From an uncultured Roseburia sp. (GTDB lineage: Bacteria > Bacillota > Clostridia > Lachnospirales > Lachnospiraceae): DNA of 64,000 nt. Of the stretch, positions 34,404-43,118 are shown one piece after another (the stretch's first letter is position 1; every line of letters begins with the position of its first letter). The translations under genes were made by a program, and so were the position numbers. The stretch is from the NCBI GenBank assembly GCA_910577925.1, contig CAJTOI010000003.1, positions 62,001 through 126,000 of the forward strand, in the 5' to 3' direction. The notes beneath the pieces were generated by a model. That model was not told where the DNA came from. It worked only from the letters and a program-made list of their open reading frames with translations, and did no database searches.

Positions 34404-35858
34404 ATGAACGAAAATAACAGAGTGAGAGACGATTCGCATACAGAGGAAAAGCTGCATGAGGAGTGCGGTGTCTTTGGCATGTATGATTTTGACGGGGGCG
34501 ATGTGGCCTCTTCCATTTATTACGGGCTGTATGCCCTGCAGCACAGAGGACAGGAGAGCTGCGGGATCGCGGTGAGCGAGACGGGCGGCCCGAAAGGGAA
34601 AGTGACTTCCTACAAGGGCATGGGGCTTGTCAACGAGGTTTTTACCGAAAAGAATTTAGAGCCGATGCACGGGGATATCGGCGTGGGGCATGTGCGCTAC
34701 TCCACGGCCGGTTCCTCCACGCGTGAGAACGCGCAGCCGCTGGTCCTGAATTATGTAAAGGGCACGCTGGCGCTGGCACACAACGGCAATCTGATTAACG
34801 CCACGGAGCTGCGCAGAGATCTGGAGTATACCGGTGCGATTTTCCAGACTACGATTGATTCCGAGGTGATTGCCTACCACGTTGCGCGGGAGCGGCTGAA
34901 CGCGCGGACGGTCGAGGAGGCGGTGACCCGTGCCTGCCGCAAGATTAAGGGTGCGTATTCTCTGGTCGTGATGAGCCCGCGCAAGCTGATCGGGGCGAGG
35001 GACCCGTACGGGTTTAAGCCGCTCTGTATCGGAAAGCGCGACAATGCGTATATTATCGCGTCGGAGACCTGCGCGCTGGACACGGTCGGGGCGGAGTATG
35101 TCCGGGACGTGCTGCCCGGGGAGACCGTCACGATCACTCCGGAGAACGGGATCGTATCGGACATGTCCCGCGCGCTCAAAAAGGAGCAGGAAGCGCGGTG
35201 TATCTTTGAGTATATTTATTTTGCGAGACCGGACAGCCATATCGACGGGGTCAGCATCTATGCGTCGAGAATCAAGGCGGGCCGTTTTCTTGCGACGGAT
35301 TCGCCGGTGGAGGCCGATCTGGTCGTGGGCGTTCCGGAGTCGGGGAATGCGGCGGCGCTGGGATATTCCCTGCAGTCGGGGATCCCTTACGGAACCGCGT
35401 TTGTGAAGAACAGCTATGTGGGGCGGACTTTTATCAAGCCCAAACAGAGCAGCCGCGAGTCGAGTGTGCGGGTGAAGCTGAATGTCTTAAAAGAGGCGGT
35501 GGACGGAAAGCGGGTTATCATGATTGACGATTCGATTGTCCGCGGGACGACCTCTGACCGCATCGTAAAAATGCTGCGGGATGCGGGAGCGACCGAGGTG
35601 CATGTGCGCATCAGCTCGCCGCCGTTTCTGTGGCCCTGTTACTTCGGAACCGATATCCCGGAGCGCGAGCAGCTGATTGCCTACAACCGTTCCGTCGAGG
35701 AGATCTGTCAGGTGATCGGCGCGGATACGCTTGGATATCTCGACATTGACCGTTTGTCCGAGATGGCCGAGGGGCTGCCGATCTGTAAGGGATGCTTTAC
35801 CGGGACTTATCCGATGAAGCCGCCGACGGAGGATATCAGGGGTGATTTTGAGCGGTAA
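34404..35858 (+). CDS. purF: Amidophosphoribosyltransferase
   Basis: First committed step of purine synthesis: PRPP plus glutamine to phosphoribosylamine. 484 residues from the ATG at 34404 (GAGGAG directly upstream). 'HEECGVFGMYDF' places the glutaminase nucleophile Cys at about residue 21, so a propeptide of about 20 residues should be removed, as in Bacillus PurF. 'RYSTAGSSTREN', 'DPYGFKPLCIG' and PRPP loop 'VIMIDDSIVRGTTSDRIV' are intact. C-terminal 'ICKGCFTGTYP' and Cys residues fit the Fe-S-containing clostridial/Bacillus class. Confidence 0.96.
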   Translation: MNENNRVRDDSHTEEKLHEECGVFGMYDFDGGDVASSIYYGLYALQHRGQESCGIAVSETGGPKGKVTSYKGMGLVNEVFTEKNLEPMHGDIGVGHVRYSTAGSSTRENAQPLVLNYVKGTLALAHNGNLINATELRRDLEYTGAIFQTTIDSEVIAYHVARERLNARTVEEAVTRACRKIKGAYSLVVMSPRKLIGARDPYGFKPLCIGKRDNAYIIASETCALDTVGAEYVRDVLPGETVTITPENGIVSDMSRALKKEQEARCIFEYIYFARPDSHIDGVSIYASRIKAGRFLATDSPVEADLVVGVPESGNAAALGYSLQSGIPYGTAFVKNSYVGRTFIKPKQSSRESSVRVKLNVLKEAVDGKRVIMIDDSIVRGTTSDRIVKMLRDAGATEVHVRISSPPFLWPCYFGTDIPEREQLIAYNRSVEEICQVIGADTLGYLDIDRLSEMAEGLPICKGCFTGTYPMKPPTEDIRGDFER

Positions 35859-35882
35859 GCACTGAATAAAGGAGGAAGATTC

Positions 35883-37334
35883 ATGAGTACGGACAGATAT
35901 GAAAGCCCGTTGTCTGAGCGCTATGCCAGCAGGGAGATGCAGTATATTTTTTCGCAGGATATGAAGTTTCGGACCTGGAGGAGACTGTGGATTGCGCTGG
36001 CGGAGACGGAGATGGAGCTTGGGCTTTCGGAAAACGGAAAACCGGTTATCACACCGGAGCAGATCGACGAGCTTCGGGAGCATGCAGAGGATATCAATTA
36101 CGAGGTGGCGAGAGAGCGGGAAAAGCTCGTCCGTCATGATGTCATGAGTCATGTATACGCATACGGGCAGCAGTGCCCGAAGGCGGCCGGGATTATCCAT
36201 CTTGGAGCGACCTCCTGCTACGTGGGGGACAACACCGATATTATCGTGATGAGCGAGGCGTTAAAGCTCGTGCACACTAAGCTGGTGAACGTGATCGCAG
36301 AGCTCGCAAAGTTTGCGGACAAATACAAAAATCTGCCGACGCTGGCATTTACGCATTTTCAGCCGGCCCAGCCTACGACTGTGGGAAAGCGCGCGACGCT
36401 CTGGGCACAGGAGTTTTTGATGGATCTGGAGGATCTGGAGTATGTGGCCGGGAGCTTGAAACTGCTTGGCTCTAAGGGCACGACAGGGACGCAGGCGAGC
36501 TTTTTGGAACTGTTTAACGGCGACCAGGAGACGATCGATAAGATTGACCCGATGATTGCGGAGAAGATGGGATATCGGGAGTGCTATGCGGTATCGGGCC
36601 AGACTTATTCGAGAAAGGTGGATACGAGAGTTGCAAATATTCTTGCGGGGATTGCGGCGAGCGCCCACAAGATGTCCAATGATATCCGCCTGCTGCAGCA
36701 TTTAAAGGAGGTGGAGGAGCCGTTTGAGAAGAACCAGATCGGGTCCTCTGCGATGGCATATAAGCGGAATCCGATGCGCTCCGAGCGGATTGCGTCGCTC
36801 TCCCGCTATGTGATGATTGACGCGTTAAACCCGGCGGTAACGTCCGCGACACAGTGGTTTGAGCGCACCTTAGACGACTCCGCAAACAAGCGGCTTTCGA
36901 TTCCGGAGGCGTTTCTGGCCGTGGACGGAATCCTGGATCTGTGTCTGAATGTGGTGGACGGCCTTGTGGTGTATGATAAGGTGATTACCAAGCATATGAT
37001 GGCCGAGCTTCCGTTTATGGCGACGGAGAATATCATGATGGACGCGGTGAAAAACGGCGGGAACCGTCAGGAGCTGCACGAGAGGATCCGCACGCTGTCC
37101 ATGCAGGCGGGCAGAACGGTCAAGGAAGAGGGAAAGGATAACAATCTGCTTGAACTGATTGCGGCGGACCCGGAATTCGGACTCACCTTAGAGGAGCTTA
37201 TGGCGGCGATGGAGCCGTCGAAATATGTGGGGCGTGCGCCGCTGCAGGTGGAGAACTTCCTGACAAACGTGGTAGAGCCGGTATTGGAGGCAAATCGGGA
37301 CATGCTCGGCGTGAAAGCGGAGATATGCGTATAA
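35883..37334 (+). CDS. purB: Adenylosuccinate lyase
   Basis: 483 residues of the fumarase/aspartase superfamily; acts twice in purine synthesis (SAICAR to AICAR, adenylosuccinate to AMP). 'RHDVMSHVYAYG' and 'HLGATSCYVGDNTD' are substrate loops, 'THFQPAQPTTVGKR' carries the catalytic His, and signature 'GSSAMAYKRNPMRSE' the catalytic Ser. It resembles the longer eukaryotic-like lyase subtype. AAGGAGG precedes the ATG by nine bases. A terminator follows, ending the operon. Confidence 0.96.
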   Translation: MSTDRYESPLSERYASREMQYIFSQDMKFRTWRRLWIALAETEMELGLSENGKPVITPEQIDELREHAEDINYEVAREREKLVRHDVMSHVYAYGQQCPKAAGIIHLGATSCYVGDNTDIIVMSEALKLVHTKLVNVIAELAKFADKYKNLPTLAFTHFQPAQPTTVGKRATLWAQEFLMDLEDLEYVAGSLKLLGSKGTTGTQASFLELFNGDQETIDKIDPMIAEKMGYRECYAVSGQTYSRKVDTRVANILAGIAASAHKMSNDIRLLQHLKEVEEPFEKNQIGSSAMAYKRNPMRSERIASLSRYVMIDALNPAVTSATQWFERTLDDSANKRLSIPEAFLAVDGILDLCLNVVDGLVVYDKVITKHMMAELPFMATENIMMDAVKNGGNRQELHERIRTLSMQAGRTVKEEGKDNNLLELIAADPEFGLTLEELMAAMEPSKYVGRAPLQVENFLTNVVEPVLEANRDMLGVKAEICV

Positions 37335-37376
37335 AAATGCGGCGCCGCGGTATTCTGCGATGTGTCGGAATATAAG

Positions 37377-37411
37377 ACCCCGGTATGGCAGTCCGCCATG
37401 CCGGGGTTTTG
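37377..37411 (+). terminator. Intrinsic terminator after purB
   Basis: ACCCCGGTATGGC (37377-37389) pairs with GCCATGCCGGGGT (37395-37407) with one G-T wobble, followed by TTTT. It lies between purB and the convergent degV-like gene and may serve both. Confidence 0.85.
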
Positions 37412-37433
37412 TGACGCCGAAAAGAATTTTCCG

Positions 37434-38306
37434 CTAGCGGTAGTCGCCCATATAGAACAGAGTGACGACTCCCGGGCCGGTGTGCGCGCCTATCGTGGGT
37501 CCGACATAGTTGATCAGAAAGGTGTCGTAGCCCATGCGCTCTTTTACCAGATCCGCCACATAGCGGGCGTCTTCCTCACAGTCGCCGTGGCTGATGAAGA
37601 TGATGTCGTTTTTGTCCCGCCACGATCCGACTTGCTGTTCCATCGCGTCTACCAAAGCGATCAGGGATTTCTTCCGGCCGCGCACCTTCCGCTGGGGAAT
37701 CAGGCGACCTTCGTTGTCCACATGCAGAACCGGTTTAATCTGGATCATTGTGCCGACAAAAGCCGCCGTTTTTGAGAGACGTCCGCCGCGGTAGAGATGG
37801 AATAAGTCGTTTACGGTAAAATTGTGCACGACATGAAGTTTGTTTTCCTCAAGCCAGGAGACGATTTCGTCTAAGGACTTACCGGCTTCTTTCATTGTGA
37901 CTGCCTTGTGCACAAAAAGCCCCTCCCCCATGGAGGCGCACAGGGAATCCACAATGACAACGCGGTTATCGGGATATTTTTCAGCGAGTTCTTCCGCTGC
38001 AATGCGGCAGCTGTTGCAGCTTCCGCTTAAGCCGGATGAGAAGGAGATATGGAGGATATCCGCATCCTGCTCCGCAATCAGCCGCTCAAACATAGCAGAA
38101 ACTTCCTGCGGATTTGCCTGCGAGGTCGTGGGAAGAGAGCCGCCCCGCATGCTGTCATAAAACGCTCTCACAGGGAGCGGATGCTCCCAGGTGTAAGTAA
38201 CCCCTTCCAGCGTGTAGGGGAGCGACAGGATGCCGAGCCGATGCTCCGTCACATAGTTTTCCGGTAAATCCGCGGTGGTGTCGGTAGTAATGATAAAATC
38301 TTTCAT
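37434..38306 (-). CDS. DegV-family fatty-acid-binding protein
   Basis: 290 residues. The DegV motifs are 'FIITTDTTADLP' at the N-terminus, 'GGSLPTTSQANPQ', 'ISFSSGLSGSCNSC' and 'VDSLCASMGEGLFV', and C-terminal 'VGPTIGAHTGPGVV'. Family members bind a single fatty acid and some act as FakB in the fatty acid kinase. No fakA lies nearby. The gene is divergent from the pilus operon. Confidence 0.92.
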   Translation of the reverse strand: MKDFIITTDTTADLPENYVTEHRLGILSLPYTLEGVTYTWEHPLPVRAFYDSMRGGSLPTTSQANPQEVSAMFERLIAEQDADILHISFSSGLSGSCNSCRIAAEELAEKYPDNRVVIVDSLCASMGEGLFVHKAVTMKEAGKSLDEIVSWLEENKLHVVHNFTVNDLFHLYRGGRLSKTAAFVGTMIQIKPVLHVDNEGRLIPQRKVRGRKKSLIALVDAMEQQVGSWRDKNDIIFISHGDCEEDARYVADLVKERMGYDTFLINYVGPTIGAHTGPGVVTLFYMGDYR

Positions 38307-38402
38307 GAAGCCTCCTAATTTTGTTCCGGATACAGGACATCCGTTCTGTGTTTTATTATAAATGAATTGTTTCTAAAAGAAAATAATAAAATAAAAAAAG
38401 TA

Positions 38403-38431
38403 TTTACAAATATAGGAAAAGGAAGTATGAT
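38403..38431 (+). promoter_or_regulatory. Putative promoter of the Tad/Flp-like operon
   Basis: TTTACA at 38403-38408, 17-base spacer, TATGAT at 38426-38431. Next come AAGGAGG at 38497 and the first reading frames. Confidence 0.55.
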
Positions 38432-38506
38432 AAATACATCTTTTATCAAATATGCGGGACGGACTGCAGTTTACACTTATTTCATCCGGTGGAATAAGGA
38501 GGTATT

Positions 38507-38599
38507 TTGAAGAAACGGCAGATCATCCACAGTCACGGTAAGATTCTTTTTACAAATTCCGATTACACGAAAAACAGAAAAGCGGGTGTGTGCCCATGA
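38507..38599 (+). CDS. Possible 30-residue leader peptide of the pilus operon
   Basis: TTG start four bases after a consensus AAGGAGG (38497-38503). The frame encodes 30 residues, Lys/Arg-rich with one Cys near the end, and its TGA overlaps the ATG of the next gene (ATGA at 38596-38599). That overlap and the strong SD, which otherwise has no gene, argue for translation. No similarity is recognised. It may only serve to couple translation of the following gene, whose own SD is poor. Confidence 0.4.
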   Translation: MKKRQIIHSHGKILFTNSDYTKNRKAGVCP

Positions 38600-39183
38600 A
38601 TCTTGTATTTTGGGGGACACAGGCGCATTGCGGCGCCAGTGCGAACATGTATGCCGTTGCGGGAATGCTGGAAATGATGTATGACCGGCAGACGGCGGCG
38701 CGCGGCGACGGGAATGGTCCGCGTCGATTCCGCCTCCGGGATGCCGGAAGCGGCACCCTGCCCGGAAAAGGGGATGTCTGGAAACAGGCGGATCTGGTCG
38801 TAATTAACCTGAGCCGGGAACGGGAGAGCATCGAGCGGTTTTTGGACGGTCATTTGATATTTGCGCGCCGGTCATTTGTTCTTTTGAGCAGCTTTCCGGG
38901 AGAGGGGACGGGAAGCGTTAAAGAGCTGGTGTACAGGTATCGCCTCGGCGAGGACGCCTGCGGGATGATGCGCGAAAATGCGGCCTATTATCTGGCGGCA
39001 GGGCGCGGAAAAAGCAGGGAGTTTGTGCGGCAGGAATACAAAAGACCGGGCAGTCTGCGCAACGAGCAGTTCCTGCGGGAGCTGCAGAGAACAGCGGAGC
39101 GGATTGTGCGGCTGGCGGATTGCCGCGCGGCGGAGCGCGGTGTGACCGCGCATTCTACACAGACAAATCAGAAAATCAGGTAA
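38596..39183 (+). CDS. Degenerate ParA/CpaE-like protein of the pilus operon
   Basis: 195 residues. The N-terminus 'LVFWGTQAHCGASANMYAVAGML' has the strand-loop-helix layout of a ParA/MinD P-loop (as in CpaE/TadZ), but the Walker A lysines are missing. 'DVWKQADLVVINLSRERES' fits the following strand and switch region. I infer an inactive TadZ-like localisation factor. The start could be ATG 38596 or GTG 38590. Its last codons lie in a repeated 21-base element found again 70 bases downstream. Moderate certainty on family, low on function. Confidence 0.55.
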   Translation: MNLVFWGTQAHCGASANMYAVAGMLEMMYDRQTAARGDGNGPRRFRLRDAGSGTLPGKGDVWKQADLVVINLSRERESIERFLDGHLIFARRSFVLLSSFPGEGTGSVKELVYRYRLGEDACGMMRENAAYYLAAGRGKSREFVRQEYKRPGSLRNEQFLRELQRTAERIVRLADCRAAERGVTAHSTQTNQKIR

Positions 39184-39279
39184 ATTCTTTAATCAGTCAA
39201 ATCAATCAAATCAGACAAATCAGTCAAATCAATCAAATCAGAAAATCAGGTAAATCAATCAAATCAGTCAACTCAGAAA
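39165..39279 (+). repeat. Tandem 9-base repeats and a 21-base direct repeat
   Basis: From 39191 to 39279 the sequence is built of nine-base units AATCAGTCA, AATCAATCA and AATCAGACA (five in a row at 39191-39235, two more plus a variant at 39253-39279). A 21-base element at 39165-39185 recurs exactly at 39235-39255, a 70-base period. The array fills the gap between the ParA-like gene and the SD of the first pilin. Confidence 0.85.
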
Positions 39280-39292
39280 AGGAGAAATGAAT

Positions 39293-39457
39293 ATGGAACA
39301 GGTGATGAAACATTACGGCAATGCTATTTTGGCGGTTATTGTACTTCTGGCACTCGGGGCAATCCTTGTGGCGGCGCTCGCGTCGGACGGCTATGTGGCG
39401 AACGCGTTTAAAGATGCGGTGACGAACTTTTTTTCAAAGATGAATGCGATCGGTTAG
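39293..39457 (+). CDS. Small Flp-like pilin, apparently leaderless
   Basis: 54 residues: 'MEQVMKHYGNAILAVIVLLALGAILVAALAS' then a short polar tail. One long hydrophobic helix begins about ten residues from the N-terminus, as in mature Flp pilins whose N-terminus reads 'xxxxEYG'. There is no basic leader or Gly cleavage site. The ATG at 39293 is eight bases after AAGGAGA; 39287 is in frame but too close. Ten bases before the TadA-like ATPase start. Abundant structural subunit is the best guess. Confidence 0.65.
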   Translation: MEQVMKHYGNAILAVIVLLALGAILVAALASDGYVANAFKDAVTNFFSKMNAIG

Positions 39458-39466
39458 GAGGAGACA

Positions 39467-40531
39467 GTGGAGCGGACGATGACATTTGAACCGACACCCG
39501 AGCAGTTTGGCGTGTTGTGGAACTATATCCGGATTCCCACGGTGACAGACGTGGATTACAACGGAAAAGAGCTCTGGATTACCGACATAAAGCGGGGGCG
39601 CTATATCGCGCCGGACAAGTTGTCGGAGCAGTTTATCAGTGTCTTCACACATAACATTTCAAACAGTGTGAACCGTCAATTCAATCAGGCGAACAATGTG
39701 CTTGAGGCGGACACAAAGGAGCTGCGCATCAGTATCATTCACCCTTCGGTGGCGGCTACCGGGACGAGCATCTGCATCCGCAAGGCCCCCTGCATTGCGA
39801 GGAGCAATATCACGGGGATGCTGCACGGCGCATACTGTCAGGAGCCTGTGCTCAAGCTGCTGATCAACTGTGTGCTGGCCGGGATGAATTTTGTATTCGG
39901 AGGTGAGCCGGGAGCGGGAAAGACGGAATGCGCGAAATTTTTCATGAAATTTATCCCGAAGGAAGAGCGGGTCATTACGATAGAGGATTCGCTCGAACTT
40001 CACTATGCGGAGATTAATCCCGGAGCCGATACGGTAGAACTGCGTGTCGGCGCAGGATTTTCCTACACGGATGCCATCAAGGCAAGCCTCCGGCAGAACC
40101 CCAAGTGGCTGATGCTCTCGGAGGTCCGATCGGTGGAGGTGACCTCGCTGCTGGAGCAGTGGAGTACCGGTGTGAACGGATTTACGACGATTCATCTCGA
40201 CGACGTGCGCAAGCTTCCGGATCGGGTTCTCAACATGATGAATGATCACAACGACGCCGCGCGCATGGAAAACCGGATCTACCGCTATGTGAATGTGGGG
40301 CTTTTGATCCGCCGCGCGAGGGCGGAGGACGGCACCATCCGGCGCTATCTGGATCAGCTCTGCTTTTACAGCAGAGAGCAGACCGAAAACAGGATCTATA
40401 TGCTTGTGGAAGACGGCGTGCTCACGTCGCGGGAATTGCCGCCCGAGATTATAAAACAATTCGGGCGACGGGGAATCCGGGAGCCGTTTGAATGCGCGGC
40501 CTGGGAGAAATATATCAGAGAGGGGAAATAA
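39467..40531 (+). CDS. TadA/CpaF-type secretion ATPase
   Basis: 354 residues. Type II/IV secretion ATPase that powers pilus assembly at the inner face of the membrane. Walker A 'GGEPGAGKTE' about residue 145, Asp box 'VITIEDSLELHYAEINPG', Walker B region 'NPKWLMLSEVRSVEV' and His box 'GFTTIHLDDVRKLPDRV'. GTG start with AGGAGGAGAC upstream, overlapping the stop region of the pilin gene. Slightly shorter than typical TadA. Followed immediately by the membrane platform gene. Confidence 0.9.
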   Translation: MERTMTFEPTPEQFGVLWNYIRIPTVTDVDYNGKELWITDIKRGRYIAPDKLSEQFISVFTHNISNSVNRQFNQANNVLEADTKELRISIIHPSVAATGTSICIRKAPCIARSNITGMLHGAYCQEPVLKLLINCVLAGMNFVFGGEPGAGKTECAKFFMKFIPKEERVITIEDSLELHYAEINPGADTVELRVGAGFSYTDAIKASLRQNPKWLMLSEVRSVEVTSLLEQWSTGVNGFTTIHLDDVRKLPDRVLNMMNDHNDAARMENRIYRYVNVGLLIRRARAEDGTIRRYLDQLCFYSREQTENRIYMLVEDGVLTSRELPPEIIKQFGRRGIREPFECAAWEKYIREGK

Positions 40532-42064
40532 ATGCGGAAGAAAAAAATCTGGGAGGGCTGGCGGCTGCTGAACCCCAAAAATCTGCAGAAAGAGGTGGAT
40601 GCCTACGGGTATCACTATTCCTGGAAGTCGCATGCGGCGCTGCTGTTTTGCGCGCTGACCGGAATCGGGGCGGTGGGAATGCTGTTTCAGCTGCAGCGGC
40701 TCTATTTTGCGGCGGTGGTGGCAGCGGTTATCGTTACATTGCCGGTCCTGGTGCTGGATATGTACAAAGGGATGTATGAGCAGGGCCGCTTTGCGGATGT
40801 GACGGCCTATATGGAACAGGTGCTGTATGCGTTTCAAAAGAGCGGGAAGGCGGTCAGTGCGCTAAAGGAGTGCCGTGAAATCTTTCCGGAAGGGCAGATG
40901 AACAGACTGATCGGACAGGCCGTAGATCATATGGAACAGGGCGTGCCGGATTCCGACATGGGAGTGCTCCGGGAGAGTCTGGGGCTCATCGAGCGGCGCT
41001 ATACATGTGAAAAAATCTCAATGGTACATCGGCTTTTGGAGAGTGCGGAGGAGCATGGCGGAGAAATTTCGGATGCGGTGCTTTTTGCGCTCGAGGATAT
41101 CGAGAGCTGGAAAAAGCGGGGATACCGGCTGCATGCGGAGAAGAAAAAAAGTCATGCCGACAACGTGATTTCTATTGCAGTGGCGGTGATCCTGTGTGCC
41201 GCCGCACTTGGGGTGCTGGACGGTATGCGCGGAATGTTTACGACAGAGACGGCGGTATCCGTTTTTCGGATTCCGGTGATACAGGTCTCGTCGGTACTGT
41301 TTATTCTGATGCTGCTCTGGGTTTTTGCGAAAAGTACGAGGAGCCTGACGGACGATTGGCTTCAATGCGGGACGGCCGCGGAGGAGTCGTATCTTTTGGA
41401 CTGTTATGAGAAGGTGAGACGGGGACCCGGAGAGCGGAGCCGAGGATTTAAGATTTCGGCGGCGGCGCTGTGCGGCGCCGTACTGACCGCCTGGATATGC
41501 AGGCTTAGACCGGTAAGCATAGCGTTTGCCGGACTGCTTCTTTTTCTGCTCACGGAGAAGCGGATCGGCTGGCAGATCGCAAAAAAAGACGTGACGAGGC
41601 AGCTGTATTTGAGTATTCCGCAGTGGCTGATGGAGCTGGCGCTTCTGCTTCAGAATAACAATGTGCAGGTGGCGATTGCAAGGTCGTCGGAGGGGGCGGG
41701 CGCCGTGCTGCGCGAAGAGCTCACCGGTCTGATACGGCGCATGGAGCAGGCGCCGGAACGCCTGGACACGTACACGGATTTCTGCAGCAGCTTCGATATA
41801 CCGGAGGCGGCAAGCTGTATGAAAATGCTGCACGCATTTTCGGAGAGCGGAAGCGGAAATATGCAGGTGCAGATTGGCCGGCTGGTGGAGCGTGTCGGTC
41901 AGATGCAGGACGTCGCGGAAGAGATTCAAAACGAGAGTGAAGCGTTTCGCATGAAGCTGATTTTCTCGTATCCGGTGATGGCCGCGACGGCAAAGATGCT
42001 GGTGGATTTAAGCATCGGAATGGCGGTCATGATGCAGTTTTTGGGAAATATGGGAGGCGTGTAG
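40532..42064 (+). CDS. TadB/TadC-like membrane platform protein (possible fusion)
   Basis: 510 residues with hydrophobic pairs near 37-75, 215-235, 250-270, 305-345 and 480-505. Two soluble regions between them, 'AYMEQVLYAFQKSGKAVSALKECREIF' and 'LYLSIPQWLMELALLLQNNNVQVAI', each look like a T2SSF cytoplasmic helical bundle. One gene therefore appears to cover what TadB and TadC do separately. Starts one base after the TadA stop. The family call rests on context and helix layout more than on motifs. Confidence 0.65.
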   Translation: MRKKKIWEGWRLLNPKNLQKEVDAYGYHYSWKSHAALLFCALTGIGAVGMLFQLQRLYFAAVVAAVIVTLPVLVLDMYKGMYEQGRFADVTAYMEQVLYAFQKSGKAVSALKECREIFPEGQMNRLIGQAVDHMEQGVPDSDMGVLRESLGLIERRYTCEKISMVHRLLESAEEHGGEISDAVLFALEDIESWKKRGYRLHAEKKKSHADNVISIAVAVILCAAALGVLDGMRGMFTTETAVSVFRIPVIQVSSVLFILMLLWVFAKSTRSLTDDWLQCGTAAEESYLLDCYEKVRRGPGERSRGFKISAAALCGAVLTAWICRLRPVSIAFAGLLLFLLTEKRIGWQIAKKDVTRQLYLSIPQWLMELALLLQNNNVQVAIARSSEGAGAVLREELTGLIRRMEQAPERLDTYTDFCSSFDIPEAASCMKMLHAFSESGSGNMQVQIGRLVERVGQMQDVAEEIQNESEAFRMKLIFSYPVMAATAKMLVDLSIGMAVMMQFLGNMGGV

Positions 42065-42065
42065 C

Positions 42066-42392
42066 ATGAAACATGTAATAGAGGCATTTTCGGTTTTATT
42101 CGTAATGATCTTAAATCTTTTTCTGTGCATGACCGTGCTTACGGCAAGCGCGGATGCGGCTGCGGCAAAGCGGTTTACCGCGGATGTCGTGGCGGAGATA
42201 GAAAACAGCAATTTTAATTCCAGGGTGGTCGAGAGCTGCCGCATACGTGCGGAAAAGAGCGGGTACGAGCTTGCGGTGATACCCGGAAATTACGGGAAGC
42301 AGAAGCTTGCCCGCGTACGGCTGACCTATTCGTATCGGCTGCCGCTTCTGGCGCTTGAGGCGCACAAGACAACGGAGGCGGTTGCGAGATGA
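42066..42392 (+). CDS. TadE-like pseudopilin
   Basis: 108 residues. A single N-terminal helix 'AFSVLFVMILNLFLCMTVLTASADAAAAKRF' followed by a small extracytoplasmic domain of about 70 residues. This is the layout of TadE/TadF minor pilins, but again without a leader peptide. One base after the platform gene stop. Confidence 0.55.
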   Translation: MKHVIEAFSVLFVMILNLFLCMTVLTASADAAAAKRFTADVVAEIENSNFNSRVVESCRIRAEKSGYELAVIPGNYGKQKLARVRLTYSYRLPLLALEAHKTTEAVAR

Positions 42393-42458
42393 AAACCTGC
42401 GGCTTGCGGGCAGACAGATTGGAGACGCGGTTAATCAGACAAAAGGAGGAAAATATTT

Positions 42459-42605
42459 ATGGAAGAAATTTTTGCGGAATACGGCACGGCGCTGCTGGGA
42501 GTGGCAGCGGGAAGCGGAATGATTGCGATTTTGTGGCAGCTGGTGTACGGAGGAAATACAATGGGATCATTTCTCGTACAGTTTATGCAGGGAATCTGCG
42601 GTTGA
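42459..42605 (+). CDS. Small Flp-like pilin, second copy
   Basis: 48 residues starting 'MEEIFAEYGTALLGVAAGSGMIAILW'. It shares the pattern M-E-x-[IV]-x-x-x-Y-G with the proteins at 39293 and 42633 and resembles a mature Flp pilin directly at its Met. AAGGAGG is nine bases before the ATG. A longer overlapping frame from 42389 is a shadow: it has no SD and Arg-rich, unstructured composition. Confidence 0.65.
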   Translation: MEEIFAEYGTALLGVAAGSGMIAILWQLVYGGNTMGSFLVQFMQGICG

Positions 42606-42632
42606 GCCGCAGACGGCGGAACGGGAGGAAAC

Positions 42633-43112
42633 ATGGAACAGATCATGAAGAATTACGGGAGCGTTCTTATGTGCGGTCTGGCTCTTACGGCTGTGTTTTG
42701 GCTGTTCTGGGGAAAAGGAGACCAGACGGATGCGCAGTGGAGCGTGAGAAAGGCAGTCGCTGAGGAATTTATACCGCAGGAAACGGATGCGTGGGACGGG
42801 GATTTTGCGGAGCTGAATACGCAGGGGGCGCATCCGGCGCCCCGGATCACCTGCAAATATACGGGAGCGCTCGAGGCGGGCGTCTATGCGGTCAGTGACG
42901 TGACGGAGGCAATCGATTATGCGGGACAAAGCGTTGCCGTGCAGGTGTACGGGATTGACGGGGAAGACGCACAAACCGGCATGCTTTTGGAGGATGACGG
43001 GCGCAGCCTGCATTTTCTGCGCAGGGGGATTTATCTGCTGCGTCTGTCGGCGGAGGATGCGGACGGGCGCAGAACCTACTGCGAGATGCAGGTAGCGGTA
43101 AACGGGAGGTGA
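42633..43112 (+). CDS. Pilin-like protein with C-terminal domain
   Basis: 159 residues. The start 'MEQIMKNYGSVLMCGLALTAVFWLFWG' parallels the two small pilins, then about 130 residues form a beta-rich extracytoplasmic domain ('PRITCKYTGALEAGVYAVSDVTEAI', 'GIYLLRLSAEDADGRRTYCEMQVAV'). The ending resembles an Ig-like fold with two Cys that could pair. Probably a minor pilin or tip protein. SD GGGAGG precedes the ATG. Confidence 0.6.
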   Translation: MEQIMKNYGSVLMCGLALTAVFWLFWGKGDQTDAQWSVRKAVAEEFIPQETDAWDGDFAELNTQGAHPAPRITCKYTGALEAGVYAVSDVTEAIDYAGQSVAVQVYGIDGEDAQTGMLLEDDGRSLHFLRRGIYLLRLSAEDADGRRTYCEMQVAVNGR

Positions 43113-43118
43113 GGCCGG

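Noticed and set aside
39184..39279. CRISPR-like array
   Set aside because: Units are nine bases, directly adjacent and without unique spacers, and no cas genes are present. It is a simple tandem repeat.
42389..42763. 125-codon frame overlapping the small pilin at 42459
   Set aside because: No SD, Arg/Gly-rich sequence with no pattern, and it conflicts with the two better-supported pilin genes.
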